A stretch of 64,000 nt of DNA from Bacteroidota bacterium. Lineage in GTDB: Bacteria; Bacteroidota; Bacteroidia; 2-12-FULL-35-15. The notes beneath the pieces are model-generated. The model was not told the DNA's origin, did no database searches, and worked only from the letters and a program-made list of their open reading frames with translations. Positions 49,839 to 59,789 of the stretch are shown here, piece after piece; the first letter of the stretch is position 1, and each line of letters begins with the position of its first letter. The position numbers and the translations under genes are program-made. The DNA is taken from the NCBI GenBank assembly GCA_016707685.1, contig JADJHE010000014.1, positions 1 through 64,000 on the forward strand. Reading direction: 5' to 3'.

Positions 49839-50381
49839 TTAGAAATTACTTTTGAACGATTTAAATACTGTACCTTCTCTATCTTTGTCTGATAAAACTG
49901 GATTAGTTATATTCCAGCTTATTTTTAGGTCACTATCGTTCCACAATATGCAACCTTCAGATGCTTTATTATAGTAATTTGTACATTTATATGAAAAAAT
50001 AGTGTTGTCCGCTAATGTTAAAAAGCCATGAGCAAATCCTGCTGGAATCCAAAACATTGTTTTATTTGTTTCATTTAATTCAATTGTGAAGTTTTGCCCA
50101 TAAGTAGGTGAATTCGTTCTAATATCAACTGCAACATCCAATACAGATCCTTTTAAAACTCTCACAAGCTTTCCTTGAGCATAAGGTGGATTTTGAAAGT
50201 GCAATCCTCTCAAAACTCCTGCTTGAGACAAGGATTGATTGTCTTGAACAAAGTCAACATCTATATTGTTATTAATAAATACTTGTTTGTTGTAGGATTC
50301 ATAAAAATAGCCTCTAGCATCTTCAAATACTTTCGGTTGTATAATTAATAATCCTTCAATTGGTGTTTTAATAATTTCCAT
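49839..50381 (-). CDS. rfbC: dTDP-4-dehydrorhamnose 3,5-epimerase
   Basis: RfbC epimerises dTDP-4-keto-6-deoxyglucose on the way to dTDP-rhamnose. The 180-residue cupin has the catalytic histidine in LRGLHFQNPPYAQGKLVRV and the tyrosine in IFSYKCTNYYN, and FWIPAGFAHGFLTL. The other rhamnose genes (rfbA, rfbB, rfbD) are not in the window and must lie elsewhere if rhamnose is made. It is 9 bases downstream of the Wzc-like gene. Confidence 0.95.
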   Translation of the reverse strand: MEIIKTPIEGLLIIQPKVFEDARGYFYESYNKQVFINNNIDVDFVQDNQSLSQAGVLRGLHFQNPPYAQGKLVRVLKGSVLDVAVDIRTNSPTYGQNFTIELNETNKTMFWIPAGFAHGFLTLADNTIFSYKCTNYYNKASEGCILWNDSDLKISWNITNPVLSDKDREGTVFKSFKSNF

Positions 50382-50390
50382 AAAATAAAC

Positions 50391-52829
50391 TTATTTATTA
50401 AAGATCGATTTTTTGCGTTTACTCGATTTTGCACCATCGTCATAATATCCGTAACCGTAACCGTAACCGTATCCATACCCGTATCCATAATTGTAGCCAT
50501 AACTTTTACGTTCAATGTCTACACCATTTAAAATGACAGATAACTTTTTAATTTTAGCTTCATTAAACAAACGATCAACATTTTGTATGAAATTACGTTT
50601 TGAATAATCAGCTCTGAAAATATAGATTGGGTAATCAGCTTTTTGAATCATTGCAATTCCATCACTAACTAAGCCAACAGGAGGATTGTCAATGATTACA
50701 ATGTCATATAATGCTTTCAGATGCGTCACAATCTCTTCCATTTTTTCACTTATAATCAATTCTGAAGGATTAGGAGGTATTGGTCCAGCGGTTATAAAAT
50801 CTAAATTCTCTAGTCCACTGTGTTTAATCGCAGCATTAATATTATCTTTTCCAATAAGAAGTGTACTCATCCCAACACTATTGTCTGCATTAAAACCTAA
50901 ATGGATTTTCGGTTTACGCATATCTAAATCGAGAATGATAACTTTTTTACCTGAAAAGGCGATTATACCAGCAAGATTAATAGCAACAAATGTTTTGCCC
51001 TCTCCAGAAATGGTTGAAGTAAGTGCTATTACTTTTGCACCTGGTTCATTTGAAATAAATTGCAAATTACTACGAATAGACCTGAACGCTTCGGCTATTA
51101 ATGACTTAGGATTTTTATCGACAAGCAATTGTGATACTGGAATGTTTTGGTTTGATTTAGGAACAATTCCTAAAATACTAATTGATGCATGAGTATGCTT
51201 CGTAATTTCATTTAATGAGGTAATTTCATTGTGAGCAAAGTACCTCATTAAAATTAAGATTAAACTAAAAAACAATGCAACTAGGGAATAACCAATGAAT
51301 GTAACTTTTCTGTTTGGAGAAATGGGGCTATTGGGCGTAAATGGTTTTTCTAAAATTAAATTTTGAGAAACAAAACCAGCTTTTGAGATTGAATATTCTG
51401 TTTTCTTTTCAAGCAGGAGTGTGTAATACTTTTCATTTATTGAAAATAATCGTTGTAGGCGAGCATATTCAACTTCATTTCAGGTAATTGCTTGAACTTT
51501 CCTTCGAACTGTGAGGTTTTGCTTTGTAAATCTTCTTTTTCGGTTGAAATATTGTTTTAATACTTTTAATACTCTCTTTTAATAAACTTTTTTGGATATT
51601 GATTTGGTAGTCAATCGCTTTAATTGCTTCACTGCTAGGAGTTACCTCGTAAAGCATTTCCTCTTTCTGAATCAGTAGTTTGTGCAAGCTACTAACAGAT
51701 GTAGAGATATTGCTCTCTAAATTTGTTCCTGCTAATAGCGCTGCAGGTTGTAGGTGTCAATGTTTTTCGTTTTGGTTATTTCGCGTTCAATCTTACTTAA
51801 TACGCTTTCTTCTAGTTCTAGTGAAATAATCTGGTCATCCAAATCGTTTAAACGAGAAGCATTTGATGTAGCAATGTCTTTGTTTTCATTTACGTTATTG
51901 TCCTTTTTAAAATCTTGGATAGAACTTTCAGATTCTTTTAATCGGTTATACACAACATCAAGCTGGACGTCAATAAAATTGATAATGCTTTTAGAACTTT
52001 CGCTTTTTCGTTCTACGTCAAAATTAGTATATTCATCTGTAATAGCATTGATTATGTCGCTTGTTTTTAGTGCGTTAAAGTCTGTATACGATATTAAAAT
52101 CGTTTTAGCTCCTTCACTTAATAGTTTTACTTCAAGTTTTTGAGAGCAGTCATTTACTACTGCGTCATTACTATTAATCGTAAAATAATAAAGATTTTGT
52201 TTTACTTGACTATTTTGCTTTTGTATTTCCGGAAAATTTAACACACTAATTTTAAAATCAAATTCTGGTGTATTTATCCATTTGTTTGACTTAAAAACAA
52301 ATTTTATTTTATTTTCATTGTTTACGATTTCTATGTATCCATCTATTCCATTGTCGAAATTTATATATATTTTTTTTCCAATTATACTTTCATTTTTAAT
52401 TTTCACTTCAACAGCATAAGGAGCACTTTTATAAAGTTCGTTTGCTTTAAAGGTTCCTTCATTATAGTAGGATATATCTAATGGCAATTTGCTGATAACT
52501 CGTTTCAAAAAAACTTTCGATCTAAGTAATTCGATAGCCTCGGGTAACTCATTTCGGTTTTCATAGATATTTTCTACGTTTAATACCTTATTTGCTTGAT
52601 TGCTTGTTTGTATCTGAATAATACTGTGCGATTCATATGTTGGGGGAGTGTATCTCAAATAGACATATGAGCCTGCAAAAGCAAGAACAAAAAACAATAG
52701 AATCCAAATAATACTTTTTCGAGCAATAAATAAAAACAAACCCAACTCAAACTCGCCACTAAAGTTTGAAATACGTTCTTTGTAACGTTCAAAATTTTCG
52801 CTTGTTTTTGAAATATCTTCTTGTAGCAT
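50391..52829 (-). CDS. Wzc-like polysaccharide tyrosine autokinase, frame broken near 51742, 51557 and 51482
   Basis: About 813 codons. An N-terminal membrane helix (WILLFFVLAFAGSYVYLRY) starts a Wzz-type chain-length domain with long coiled coil. A second helix (FIGYSLVALFFSLILIL) leads into the kinase: Walker A STISGEGKTF, A-prime VIILDLDMRKP, Walker B DIVIIDNPP. A tyrosine cluster of (GY)n type ends the protein, where this family autophosphorylates to control export. Three one-base deletions break the coiled-coil stretch; repair restores EVEYARLQRLFSINEKYYTL and neighbours. The Wza-like gene is 22 bases upstream. Confidence 0.9.
50442..50502 (-). repeat. Hexanucleotide repeat coding the Wzc tyrosine tail
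   Basis: Tandem variants of a six-base unit (CCGTAA/CCGTAT/CCATAC on the plus strand) encode alternating Gly-Tyr. Unit length is a multiple of three, so changes in copy number alter the number of tyrosines without breaking the frame. Confidence 0.75.
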
Positions 52830-52851
52830 AGCTGTGTTTTAAAAGCGATGT

Positions 52852-53616
52852 TTATTTTGATAAGCTATTAGCGTAAGTAATTATGATAAGGGAACTGGTT
52901 AATAAACTTACGATAGGTGCAATTTCAGCAAGCACTTTGCTTCCTATTTTCTTTCTAGGTTCTACGTAGATAATGTCATTCGCTTGTAAAACAAGATTTG
53001 CTTGTTTTATGCCTTCTATTTTTGATAAATCAATTAAATAAACTTCATCTTTATCGTTTATTCTTCTGATTAATTTTACTTTATGAGCTTTTCCATCATC
53101 GGATATTCCACCAGCTAGTGCCAATGCTTCTATAAGGCTTGTGTTGTTGTTGAGCAGGGGGATTACTTTTGCATCACCAGCATTTCCTGGAAAAACGATT
53201 ACACGTTTGTTTTGGACTGACATTAAAACAAATGGTTTTACATAGTAACTAGCATATTTTTCTTCAAGCATTAGCTCCGCTTCACGAACAGTTAATCCCA
53301 GTAATTTTGTACGACCTAATATAGGAAGCTTTACATTCCCATCGAATTCAACCAAAAAATCCATTCGGTTATTCATTTGGTAATCACGATTCATTTGATT
53401 AAGTGATGTTAAGTCTATTAATTTAAACCCATCATTTGAAAATATTCGAAACTCAATTACATCATTAGCAGAAATGATATAATCTGCATTTTTAGTGGTA
53501 TCTGGCGCTTTAGAATATTTGTAATCTTTGCCTGTTTTAAGCATTATACTTGAATTTAACCAGCCACAACTGGAAAAAAGTAGAGCTATTCCTGCTAATA
53601 AAAGTAGTTTACGCAT
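52852..53616 (-). CDS. Wza-like polysaccharide export lipoprotein
   Basis: The 254-residue protein has a lipoprotein leader with the lipobox ending FSSC (C17), a Poly_export domain (YIISANDVIEFRIFSNDGF), an SLBB-type beta-grasp domain (IPLLNNNTSLIEALALAGGI), and a hydrophobic C-terminal segment. It would form the outer-membrane channel for capsule or exopolysaccharide together with the Wzc-like kinase next to it. It is shorter than E. coli Wza, as is common in Bacteroidota. Confidence 0.92.
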   Translation of the reverse strand: MRKLLLLAGIALLFSSCGWLNSSIMLKTGKDYKYSKAPDTTKNADYIISANDVIEFRIFSNDGFKLIDLTSLNQMNRDYQMNNRMDFLVEFDGNVKLPILGRTKLLGLTVREAELMLEEKYASYYVKPFVLMSVQNKRVIVFPGNAGDAKVIPLLNNNTSLIEALALAGGISDDGKAHKVKLIRRINDKDEVYLIDLSKIEGIKQANLVLQANDIIYVEPRKKIGSKVLAEIAPIVSLLTSSLIIITYANSLSK

Positions 53617-53678
53617 AGTTTGTTTTAAATAATAACAAACAAAGTTAAAAAAATAACTGAAATGCCCTAAAATTAATA

Positions 53679-54890
53679 TTATAAGTCCTTTTTTAGGAGT
53701 TTTTTGTATAGTTTTTCCATATCGGAAACTAATCGGGTAAAATGGAACTTTTCTTTAACATGCATCCAGCCATTTTGCGACATTGTATGGCGCAATGCAT
53801 CACCTTCGACCAGCTTTAATAGTTGTGTGCTAAATTCTACAACATTATTATTTTCGCAAAGCAAAGCTGTTTGATTGGGTAATACCACGTTTTCGATGCC
53901 TCCAACATTGGTGGTAACAATAGGCTTGTTTGCAGCTTGCGCTTCAATTAAGCTCACCGGAGTGCCTTCATTAAAGGAGGTTAAAGCAATGATGTCGCTG
54001 CCAGCCAATGCAATATCAATTTCTTTAATCCATGACGTGAATGTTAATAGCTGTTTATGGTTTGATTTTGTCCCATCTACGATAGGAATACCTAATTCAA
54101 TTGCCTTGGCTTCTATTTCAGTGCGCGACTCCCCATCACCAATAACAAACGCTCTTATTTTTTTTGAAGTTTGTGCAGAAACACTTTTTAATCCTTCAAG
54201 AAACAATGCATGGTTTTTAACAGGAACCAAACGACCAATTATTGAAATTGCAATTTCATCATCAGCAAGATTGTATTTTTCTCTGAATTGTTTTCGTTTA
54301 AAGTCCTGATTTTCTTGAAATTTACTTAAATCAAATCCTAGAGGAACAATGTACACTTTTTCTGATTTGCAAATTTTGTGAATGTCAACTAATTCGTTTT
54401 TTTGTATTTGACTAATTGCAATTATTGCAGTTGATTTTTTTGCTAAATAGCGTTCAATGTTTTTATAAAAAGCCGTTTTTAATTTCCCAAAATAGGAATG
54501 AAAAACATGTCCATGAAATGTATGTATGATTATTGGTACACCACAAGACGATGCGGCCAATCTTCCTAACGTTCCAGCTTTTGAGGCATGCGTATGAACA
54601 ATATCAGGCTTGTATTCTTGAATTATTTTTTTGATTTTTTTATATGCAGTAAAATCGTTTTTCAAATCAATTTCACGCATCATCTCTTCTACTATAATTG
54701 GTTTTAATCCAAGGTTATTGACAATAAAATCAGAACTTTCTTCGGTTTCATCTTTCGCTCCTCCAACCAATAGTGTCTCAAAGCCATCGGATAAATATTT
54801 GCTCAAATAGGCAACATTATAGGTTGGTCCTCCTAGATTAAATCTGTTAATAATGCGTAATACTTTTATTTTATGTTGTTTCGTTTCCAT
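53679..54890 (-). CDS. Family 4 glycosyltransferase
   Basis: The 403-residue GT-B retaining transferase has the acceptor half starting LRIINRFNLGGPTYNVAYLS, and the donor half with SIIGRLVPVKNH and the E-x7-E motif in TSFNEGTPVSLIEAQAA. It is cytosolic or membrane-associated and probably adds a sugar to the lipid-linked repeat unit of this cluster. The sugar is not known. Confidence 0.93.
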   Translation of the reverse strand: METKQHKIKVLRIINRFNLGGPTYNVAYLSKYLSDGFETLLVGGAKDETEESSDFIVNNLGLKPIIVEEMMREIDLKNDFTAYKKIKKIIQEYKPDIVHTHASKAGTLGRLAASSCGVPIIIHTFHGHVFHSYFGKLKTAFYKNIERYLAKKSTAIIAISQIQKNELVDIHKICKSEKVYIVPLGFDLSKFQENQDFKRKQFREKYNLADDEIAISIIGRLVPVKNHALFLEGLKSVSAQTSKKIRAFVIGDGESRTEIEAKAIELGIPIVDGTKSNHKQLLTFTSWIKEIDIALAGSDIIALTSFNEGTPVSLIEAQAANKPIVTTNVGGIENVVLPNQTALLCENNNVVEFSTQLLKLVEGDALRHTMSQNGWMHVKEKFHFTRLVSDMEKLYKKLLKKDL

Positions 54891-54917
54891 ATAAAAACGT
54901 TTTTATTTAAGCTCGTT

Positions 54918-56813
54918 TTAGCAACAATATTTTTTCCACCAATACTGAAATACAATTAATGCCCACGTTTTCTCTACTGCATCATTTGGATTTGAACTAA
55001 AAAGTTGAATTTTTAACTTTTTAATTTCAGTTAAATTAAAAATGTTTTGTTCAAGGATAAATTCATCAGCTAACAATTCGTTTGTAATCATTGATTTTAA
55101 ATCGGTTTTAAACCATTTTAATAATGGTACTTCAAATCCCTTTTTGCCTCTATTGAAAAGTTCTTGAGGCAAATCATCCTTAAAACTATCTATTAATATT
55201 TTTTTACGTTGTTCAGCATCAATTTTGAAATCTGCGGGTAATGAAAATGCAAAGTCAACTAGTTTATGATCCAAGAAAGGAACACGAACTTCCAAACTTT
55301 GACTCATACTCATACGGTCAACTTTTACCAACATGTCATTTTCTAAAACGAGCTTCATGTCGGTTAATAATACTGAATTGTAGTCCGAGTTAATTTGCTC
55401 TAAAATTTTATTTTTACGCGTTGAATAGTCAGAAAATTCGTTTTCATTTTTCAAAAAATCTGTTGAGAATAACTCCTCTTTTTTGAAGCCCGACCATTTC
55501 GCCCATTGCCAGTAACGTTCTTGCGGACTTAATTTCATTCCTTCCGCAAATTTTTGTAACTGACGAATTTTATTTCCTGTTTTAGTATTTCTTGATTTTG
55601 GTAATTGATTTAATAAGGGGCGACTTGCTTTTACAAGTTTGGTAGTGAAGCCACCATGTCGGGCTTTCAGTTCTGCCGCATGTTTGTTGTAGCCAGCAAA
55701 TAATTCATCGGCACCATCGCCTGAAAGTGCAACCGTAACATGTTTGCGTGTTTGCATGCTCAAAATATTCACAGCCAAAGCCGATGAATCAGCAAAAGGC
55801 TCATCAATATAATCCAAAACAGTATGAAGGCTAGCATACAAATCATCATTGCTTAATTCAAATACTGTATGATTTGTATTGTGTTTTTTTGCTACTAGTT
55901 TTGCAAATGCTGTTTCATCAAATAGTGGCTCATCTTTATAACCAATTGAAAATGTATTTAGTTGTTTTGTGTGTCTTGCTGCAATTGCTGTTATAATAGA
56001 AGAGTCAATGCCTCCACTTAAAAATGTTCCGAGTGGAACATCTGCAACCATTCTGTTTTGAACAGATTCTTCTAATAGATTTTTTAATTCGTTTTTTGCT
56101 TGACTGTAATCTTTTTGTTGATTGCTAGTGTTTTTAAATGGGATTGAATAATAGGAGTGGATTGAATAGTTTCCTTGAGAATTTATTTTCATATAACAGC
56201 CTGCTTCTAATTTTAAAACATTTTTAAAAATAGAGTAGGGTGAAGGTATGTAGTTTAAATGAAAATAGGTTTGTAAGGATGATTTGTCAATTTCCTTTGG
56301 AATACCAAAAGCAATGATGGCTTTCATTTCAGATGCAAATGCAAAACGGTTTTCATCTTTGTAATAGTACAATGGTTTAATGCCAAATCGATCACGAGCT
56401 AAAAATAAATCCTCTGTTTCTTTATCATAAATGGCAAATGCAAATTCACCATCTAATTGTTCCAAACATTTCTCTTTATAGGCAATAAATAAATTCAATA
56501 GTACTTCTGTATCGCTTTGGGATCTGAATTGAAATCCCTTTTGTTCTAATTCTTTGCGCAGGGATTTATAGTTAAATAGTTCTCCGTTAAAGACTATTGT
56601 GTATCTATTAGAAGCATCTGTGAAAGGTTGTGCTGCGGCATTGCTGGTGTCAATAATTGAAAGTCTGCGATGACCTAATGCGCAGTTTTTGTCAAAATAA
56701 ATACCTTCTCCATCTGGTCCGCGCTGTAATACTGCATAGGTAGCCGCACTTATTTTTGATAAGTGTTTTATCCCTTCTTCGTTAAATGCTAAAACTCCTG
56801 TTATGCCACACAT
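54918..56813 (-). CDS. asnB: Asparagine synthase (glutamine-hydrolysing)
   Basis: The 631-residue AsnB-type enzyme has C2 as the glutaminase nucleophile (MCGITGVLAF), then an ATP-PPi loop SGGIDSSIITAIAARH and SGDGADELFAGYNK. In exopolysaccharide clusters such enzymes often amidate sugars or peptides, not make free asparagine, so its job may be glycan modification. This is inference from position. The start is four bases from the stop of the gene upstream. Confidence 0.93.
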   Translation of the reverse strand: MCGITGVLAFNEEGIKHLSKISAATYAVLQRGPDGEGIYFDKNCALGHRRLSIIDTSNAAAQPFTDASNRYTIVFNGELFNYKSLRKELEQKGFQFRSQSDTEVLLNLFIAYKEKCLEQLDGEFAFAIYDKETEDLFLARDRFGIKPLYYYKDENRFAFASEMKAIIAFGIPKEIDKSSLQTYFHLNYIPSPYSIFKNVLKLEAGCYMKINSQGNYSIHSYYSIPFKNTSNQQKDYSQAKNELKNLLEESVQNRMVADVPLGTFLSGGIDSSIITAIAARHTKQLNTFSIGYKDEPLFDETAFAKLVAKKHNTNHTVFELSNDDLYASLHTVLDYIDEPFADSSALAVNILSMQTRKHVTVALSGDGADELFAGYNKHAAELKARHGGFTTKLVKASRPLLNQLPKSRNTKTGNKIRQLQKFAEGMKLSPQERYWQWAKWSGFKKEELFSTDFLKNENEFSDYSTRKNKILEQINSDYNSVLLTDMKLVLENDMLVKVDRMSMSQSLEVRVPFLDHKLVDFAFSLPADFKIDAEQRKKILIDSFKDDLPQELFNRGKKGFEVPLLKWFKTDLKSMITNELLADEFILEQNIFNLTEIKKLKIQLFSSNPNDAVEKTWALIVFQYWWKKYCC

Positions 56814-56816
56814 ATG

Positions 56817-57554
56817 CTATTTCTCTTTAAACACAACCCAATTACATTGTTTGTCGGTTTGGCTTTTCATTCTACCAATAGTAATTAGTTTATTGTCTTG
56901 TCGGTACCAACCCTCATCCCAAGCTCCCATATCTGTATAGAGCGCATCCACTGCACCTAGTTCCAATAAATCCTTAGTGAAAGCTGTTAATGTAATGTGT
57001 TCATACGATTCAATGATGGCAGTTTTGTTGCCTTTTAATTTTACAATGGCTCTTCGCTGAAAAAGCTTTGTATCCTTGTATTTTGCTCCAACTCCTTTTT
57101 CAACAATTTGTATTTGTTGAAACAAAGAACCCTTTTTTGAAACAATTAAATTAATAAGTGAATCATTAAGTAATTTGCCTTTTTGTGTTGGAAAAATTTC
57201 ACAATTACCATTTATAATTTTAATGGCGCCACCTAAACTATGATTGACTTTATTTTTGTTATATACTTTGCCATTGTCAATGTACAAGCCGTCTACAAAA
57301 TAGGATTGCAAGTCAGTATAGGCAGCTGGGATGCAAATTAAAATGTTTTTGTCGTTTTTATCTGGGCGTTTTAGCGAAACATCTATCAATAAGTTATTTT
57401 TGTAAAAGATGGTGTAGTTGTAGCCAGAAGTCGCTTTTTTATTTTCGATTACTAAAGAAACGCTCGTTGGTTTGTGATTTTTAAAACCATAGTTGATTAA
57501 TCCTCCTAATGCAATCAGACAAAGAAATAAAATGATAAAAAATATTTTTTTCAT
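56817..57554 (-). CDS. Membrane-anchored phosphodiester glycosidase-like protein (NAGPA/DUF2233)
   Basis: The 245-residue protein has one N-terminal membrane helix (about 4-24) and an extracytoplasmic domain. Its layout resembles phosphodiester-alpha-GlcNAcase: SYFVDGLYIDNGKV, LGGAIKIINGNCEIFPTQKG, a QRRAIVKLKG strand, HITLTAFTKDLLELGAVDALYTDMG near the end. The usual LDGGGS motif is replaced by TDMGAWDEGWYR, so activity is uncertain. It is the first gene of the polysaccharide cluster. Confidence 0.6.
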   Translation of the reverse strand: MKKIFFIILFLCLIALGGLINYGFKNHKPTSVSLVIENKKATSGYNYTIFYKNNLLIDVSLKRPDKNDKNILICIPAAYTDLQSYFVDGLYIDNGKVYNKNKVNHSLGGAIKIINGNCEIFPTQKGKLLNDSLINLIVSKKGSLFQQIQIVEKGVGAKYKDTKLFQRRAIVKLKGNKTAIIESYEHITLTAFTKDLLELGAVDALYTDMGAWDEGWYRQDNKLITIGRMKSQTDKQCNWVVFKEK

Positions 57555-57659
57555 TTTCGAGTTGAGTAGCTGTGAAAAACTTTGTTAATATACAAAAATC
57601 ACTTCATGCAAAGTTAGGGCTTTTATTCGTTTTATTTGTTGTATACAAAATATAAAAAG

Positions 57660-59132
57660 ATGTCGCCATTAATCATAATTATTAGCATTCTCGGTTATTT
57701 TTCATTACTGATGATGATTGCTTGGTATACATCTCGCAATGCAAACAATGATTCCTACTTTTTGGGTAATAAGTCATCACCATGGTATGCTGTAGCATTC
57801 GGAATGATTGGCGATTCCCTTTCTGGTGTAACGTTTATCTCATTACCAGGCACTGTTAATACAGGCCAGTTTTCATACATGCAAATGGTGTTGGGGTATT
57901 TGGTGGGTTATTTTATTATTGCTCGCGTATTATTGCCTTTGTATTACCGACTTAATTTAATATCGATATACAGTTATTTGAATGAACGTTTTGGTTTGTT
58001 TTCTCAAAAAACAGGATCATTTTATTTTTTAATATCAAGAATCATTGGTGCGGCCTTGCGTTTGTACTTGGCAGCTGGAGTTATTCAGTTGTTTGTATTT
58101 GATAGCTATGGTGTACCATTTGTTGTAACAGTTGCTTTGATAATTGTTTTAATGTTGTTATACACCTATCGTGGTGGAATTAAAACGTTGGTCTGGACAG
58201 ATACCTTGCAGTCGGGCTTATTATTGCTAGGTGTTATTCTATCCATTACAGCAATCATGAGTAGTTTGGATTTCGGTTTTGTTGATGTTATTCGTGAAGT
58301 AAAAAACAGTAAGTATTCGCAAGTGTTTTTCTGGGATTGGAAGGAAAAATCGTATTTCTTTAAACAGTTTTTGAGTGGTGCATTTATTGCAGTTGTTATG
58401 ACAGGCTTGGATCAAAACATGATGCAGAAAAACTTGAGTTGCCCTGATTTAAAATCGGCTCAAAAAAACATCTATTGGTTCAGCATTGTATTGGTCTTCG
58501 TTAACTTATTTTTCCTTTCATTGGGAGCATTGCTCTATATTTTTGCCGAAAAACAAGGCATTCAAATGCCAATAAATCCTGAGACAGGAAAAATTATTAC
58601 AGATAAAGTATTCCCAACTTTAGCACTTGGACATTTGGGTGTGTTTGCAGCCATAGTTTTTATCATTGGATTAACTGCAGCAACATTCTCAAGTGCTGAT
58701 TCAGTTTTGACTACATTAACCACTTCTTTTTGTATCGATTTTCTTCACATTGATGAGAAAGAGCATTTTTCTGAAAAGAAAAAAACGAACATCCGACATA
58801 TGGTACATATAGGTTTTGCCTTTGTATTATTGATTACCATTTTATTGTGCGAAATTGTTCCTAAAACCTCCGTGTTGGATGCAATATTTACAGTAGCTGC
58901 ATATACCTACGGCCCATTATTAGGATTGTTTGCTTTTGGTTTATTTACGAAGCTTAAAGTGAAAGATGTATGGGTGCCATTGGTCTCCATTTTATCGGTA
59001 GTGTTTTCGTATTTATTGAGAGAAAACTCAGAGCAATGGTTTGCTGGGTATAAATTTGGATATGAGCTATTATTAATAAATGGCTTGTTTACATTTATCG
59101 GTTTGATGATTATTTCTAAAAGGAAAGCGTAG
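57660..59132 (+). CDS. Sodium:solute symporter family protein
   Basis: The protein of about 490 residues has 13 or so membrane helices of the SSSF fold. Typical segments include GNKSSPWYAVAFGMIGDSLSGVTFISLPG, and TYRGGIKTLVWTDTLQSGLL, and GLTAATFSSADSVLTTLTTSF. The solute cannot be told from sequence. I prefer the ATG at 57660 (MSPLIIIISILGYFSLL) to a TTG at 57636, because it gives the normal start of helix 1. It ends directly against the convergent J-protein gene. Confidence 0.92.
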   Translation: MSPLIIIISILGYFSLLMMIAWYTSRNANNDSYFLGNKSSPWYAVAFGMIGDSLSGVTFISLPGTVNTGQFSYMQMVLGYLVGYFIIARVLLPLYYRLNLISIYSYLNERFGLFSQKTGSFYFLISRIIGAALRLYLAAGVIQLFVFDSYGVPFVVTVALIIVLMLLYTYRGGIKTLVWTDTLQSGLLLLGVILSITAIMSSLDFGFVDVIREVKNSKYSQVFFWDWKEKSYFFKQFLSGAFIAVVMTGLDQNMMQKNLSCPDLKSAQKNIYWFSIVLVFVNLFFLSLGALLYIFAEKQGIQMPINPETGKIITDKVFPTLALGHLGVFAAIVFIIGLTAATFSSADSVLTTLTTSFCIDFLHIDEKEHFSEKKKTNIRHMVHIGFAFVLLITILLCEIVPKTSVLDAIFTVAAYTYGPLLGLFAFGLFTKLKVKDVWVPLVSILSVVFSYLLRENSEQWFAGYKFGYELLLINGLFTFIGLMIISKRKA

Positions 59133-59717
59133 TTACTTATTGTTGGATTTGAATTTTTTAAGGAATACCTTGAGCATGGATTCTTTTTTCATGATCCCTT
59201 TCCAGCCTTCTCGAATCAATATAATTCCAGGAATTGTTATTAGTACAAATGGTGTACTCCAAAGCTTTTGATATGTACCTACTATTGTAACAATTACAAT
59301 AATAAATCCAACAAACATACCACTTGCAAAAAACAGGTTGTAAACCCAAGGTGATTGATTATAGTAATCTTCATCTGTTTTTTCTTTTGCCATCTTTTTA
59401 TAGCTTTCCCAATCGTAATGGAAATTGTTGGTATTGCTATAGGTGTCATTTTTTACAGATGAACCGTAATATTGTTTTTTTCTTTCTGCTTCTGCTTTTG
59501 TAGCATCTACATAATTTAATTTAACATCGTGTAAATAACGTTTGTGTTCATCAATTAATGTTTCATACGCTTCATTAATGACTAAAAACACTTCGTTTGC
59601 TTTTGGTGAGTTATTTACATCGGGATGCACTATTTTGGCCTTATTTCTATAGGCACGCTTGATTTCTTCTGTTGTAGCAGTTCGTGGTATTTCCAATATT
59701 TTATAGAAGTCGTACAA
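59133..59717 (-). CDS. J-domain protein with C-terminal membrane helices
   Basis: The 194-residue protein has an N-terminal J domain (residues 1-65) with the HPD triad at 31-33, which stimulates DnaK ATPase. A charged linker follows, then two hydrophobic segments (about 126-150 and 153-172) and a basic tail. It lacks the G/F region and zinc domain of DnaJ, so it is a type III, membrane-tethered J-protein. The client is unknown. Confidence 0.88.
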   Translation of the reverse strand: MYDFYKILEIPRTATTEEIKRAYRNKAKIVHPDVNNSPKANEVFLVINEAYETLIDEHKRYLHDVKLNYVDATKAEAERKKQYYGSSVKNDTYSNTNNFHYDWESYKKMAKEKTDEDYYNQSPWVYNLFFASGMFVGFIIVIVTIVGTYQKLWSTPFVLITIPGIILIREGWKGIMKKESMLKVFLKKFKSNNK

Positions 59718-59789
59718 ATCAGAAAAATTAGTTGAATCAAATTTATGGAATATTTTTATTAAAACGTCTTTAAAGCAAAAAGAGGTTAT

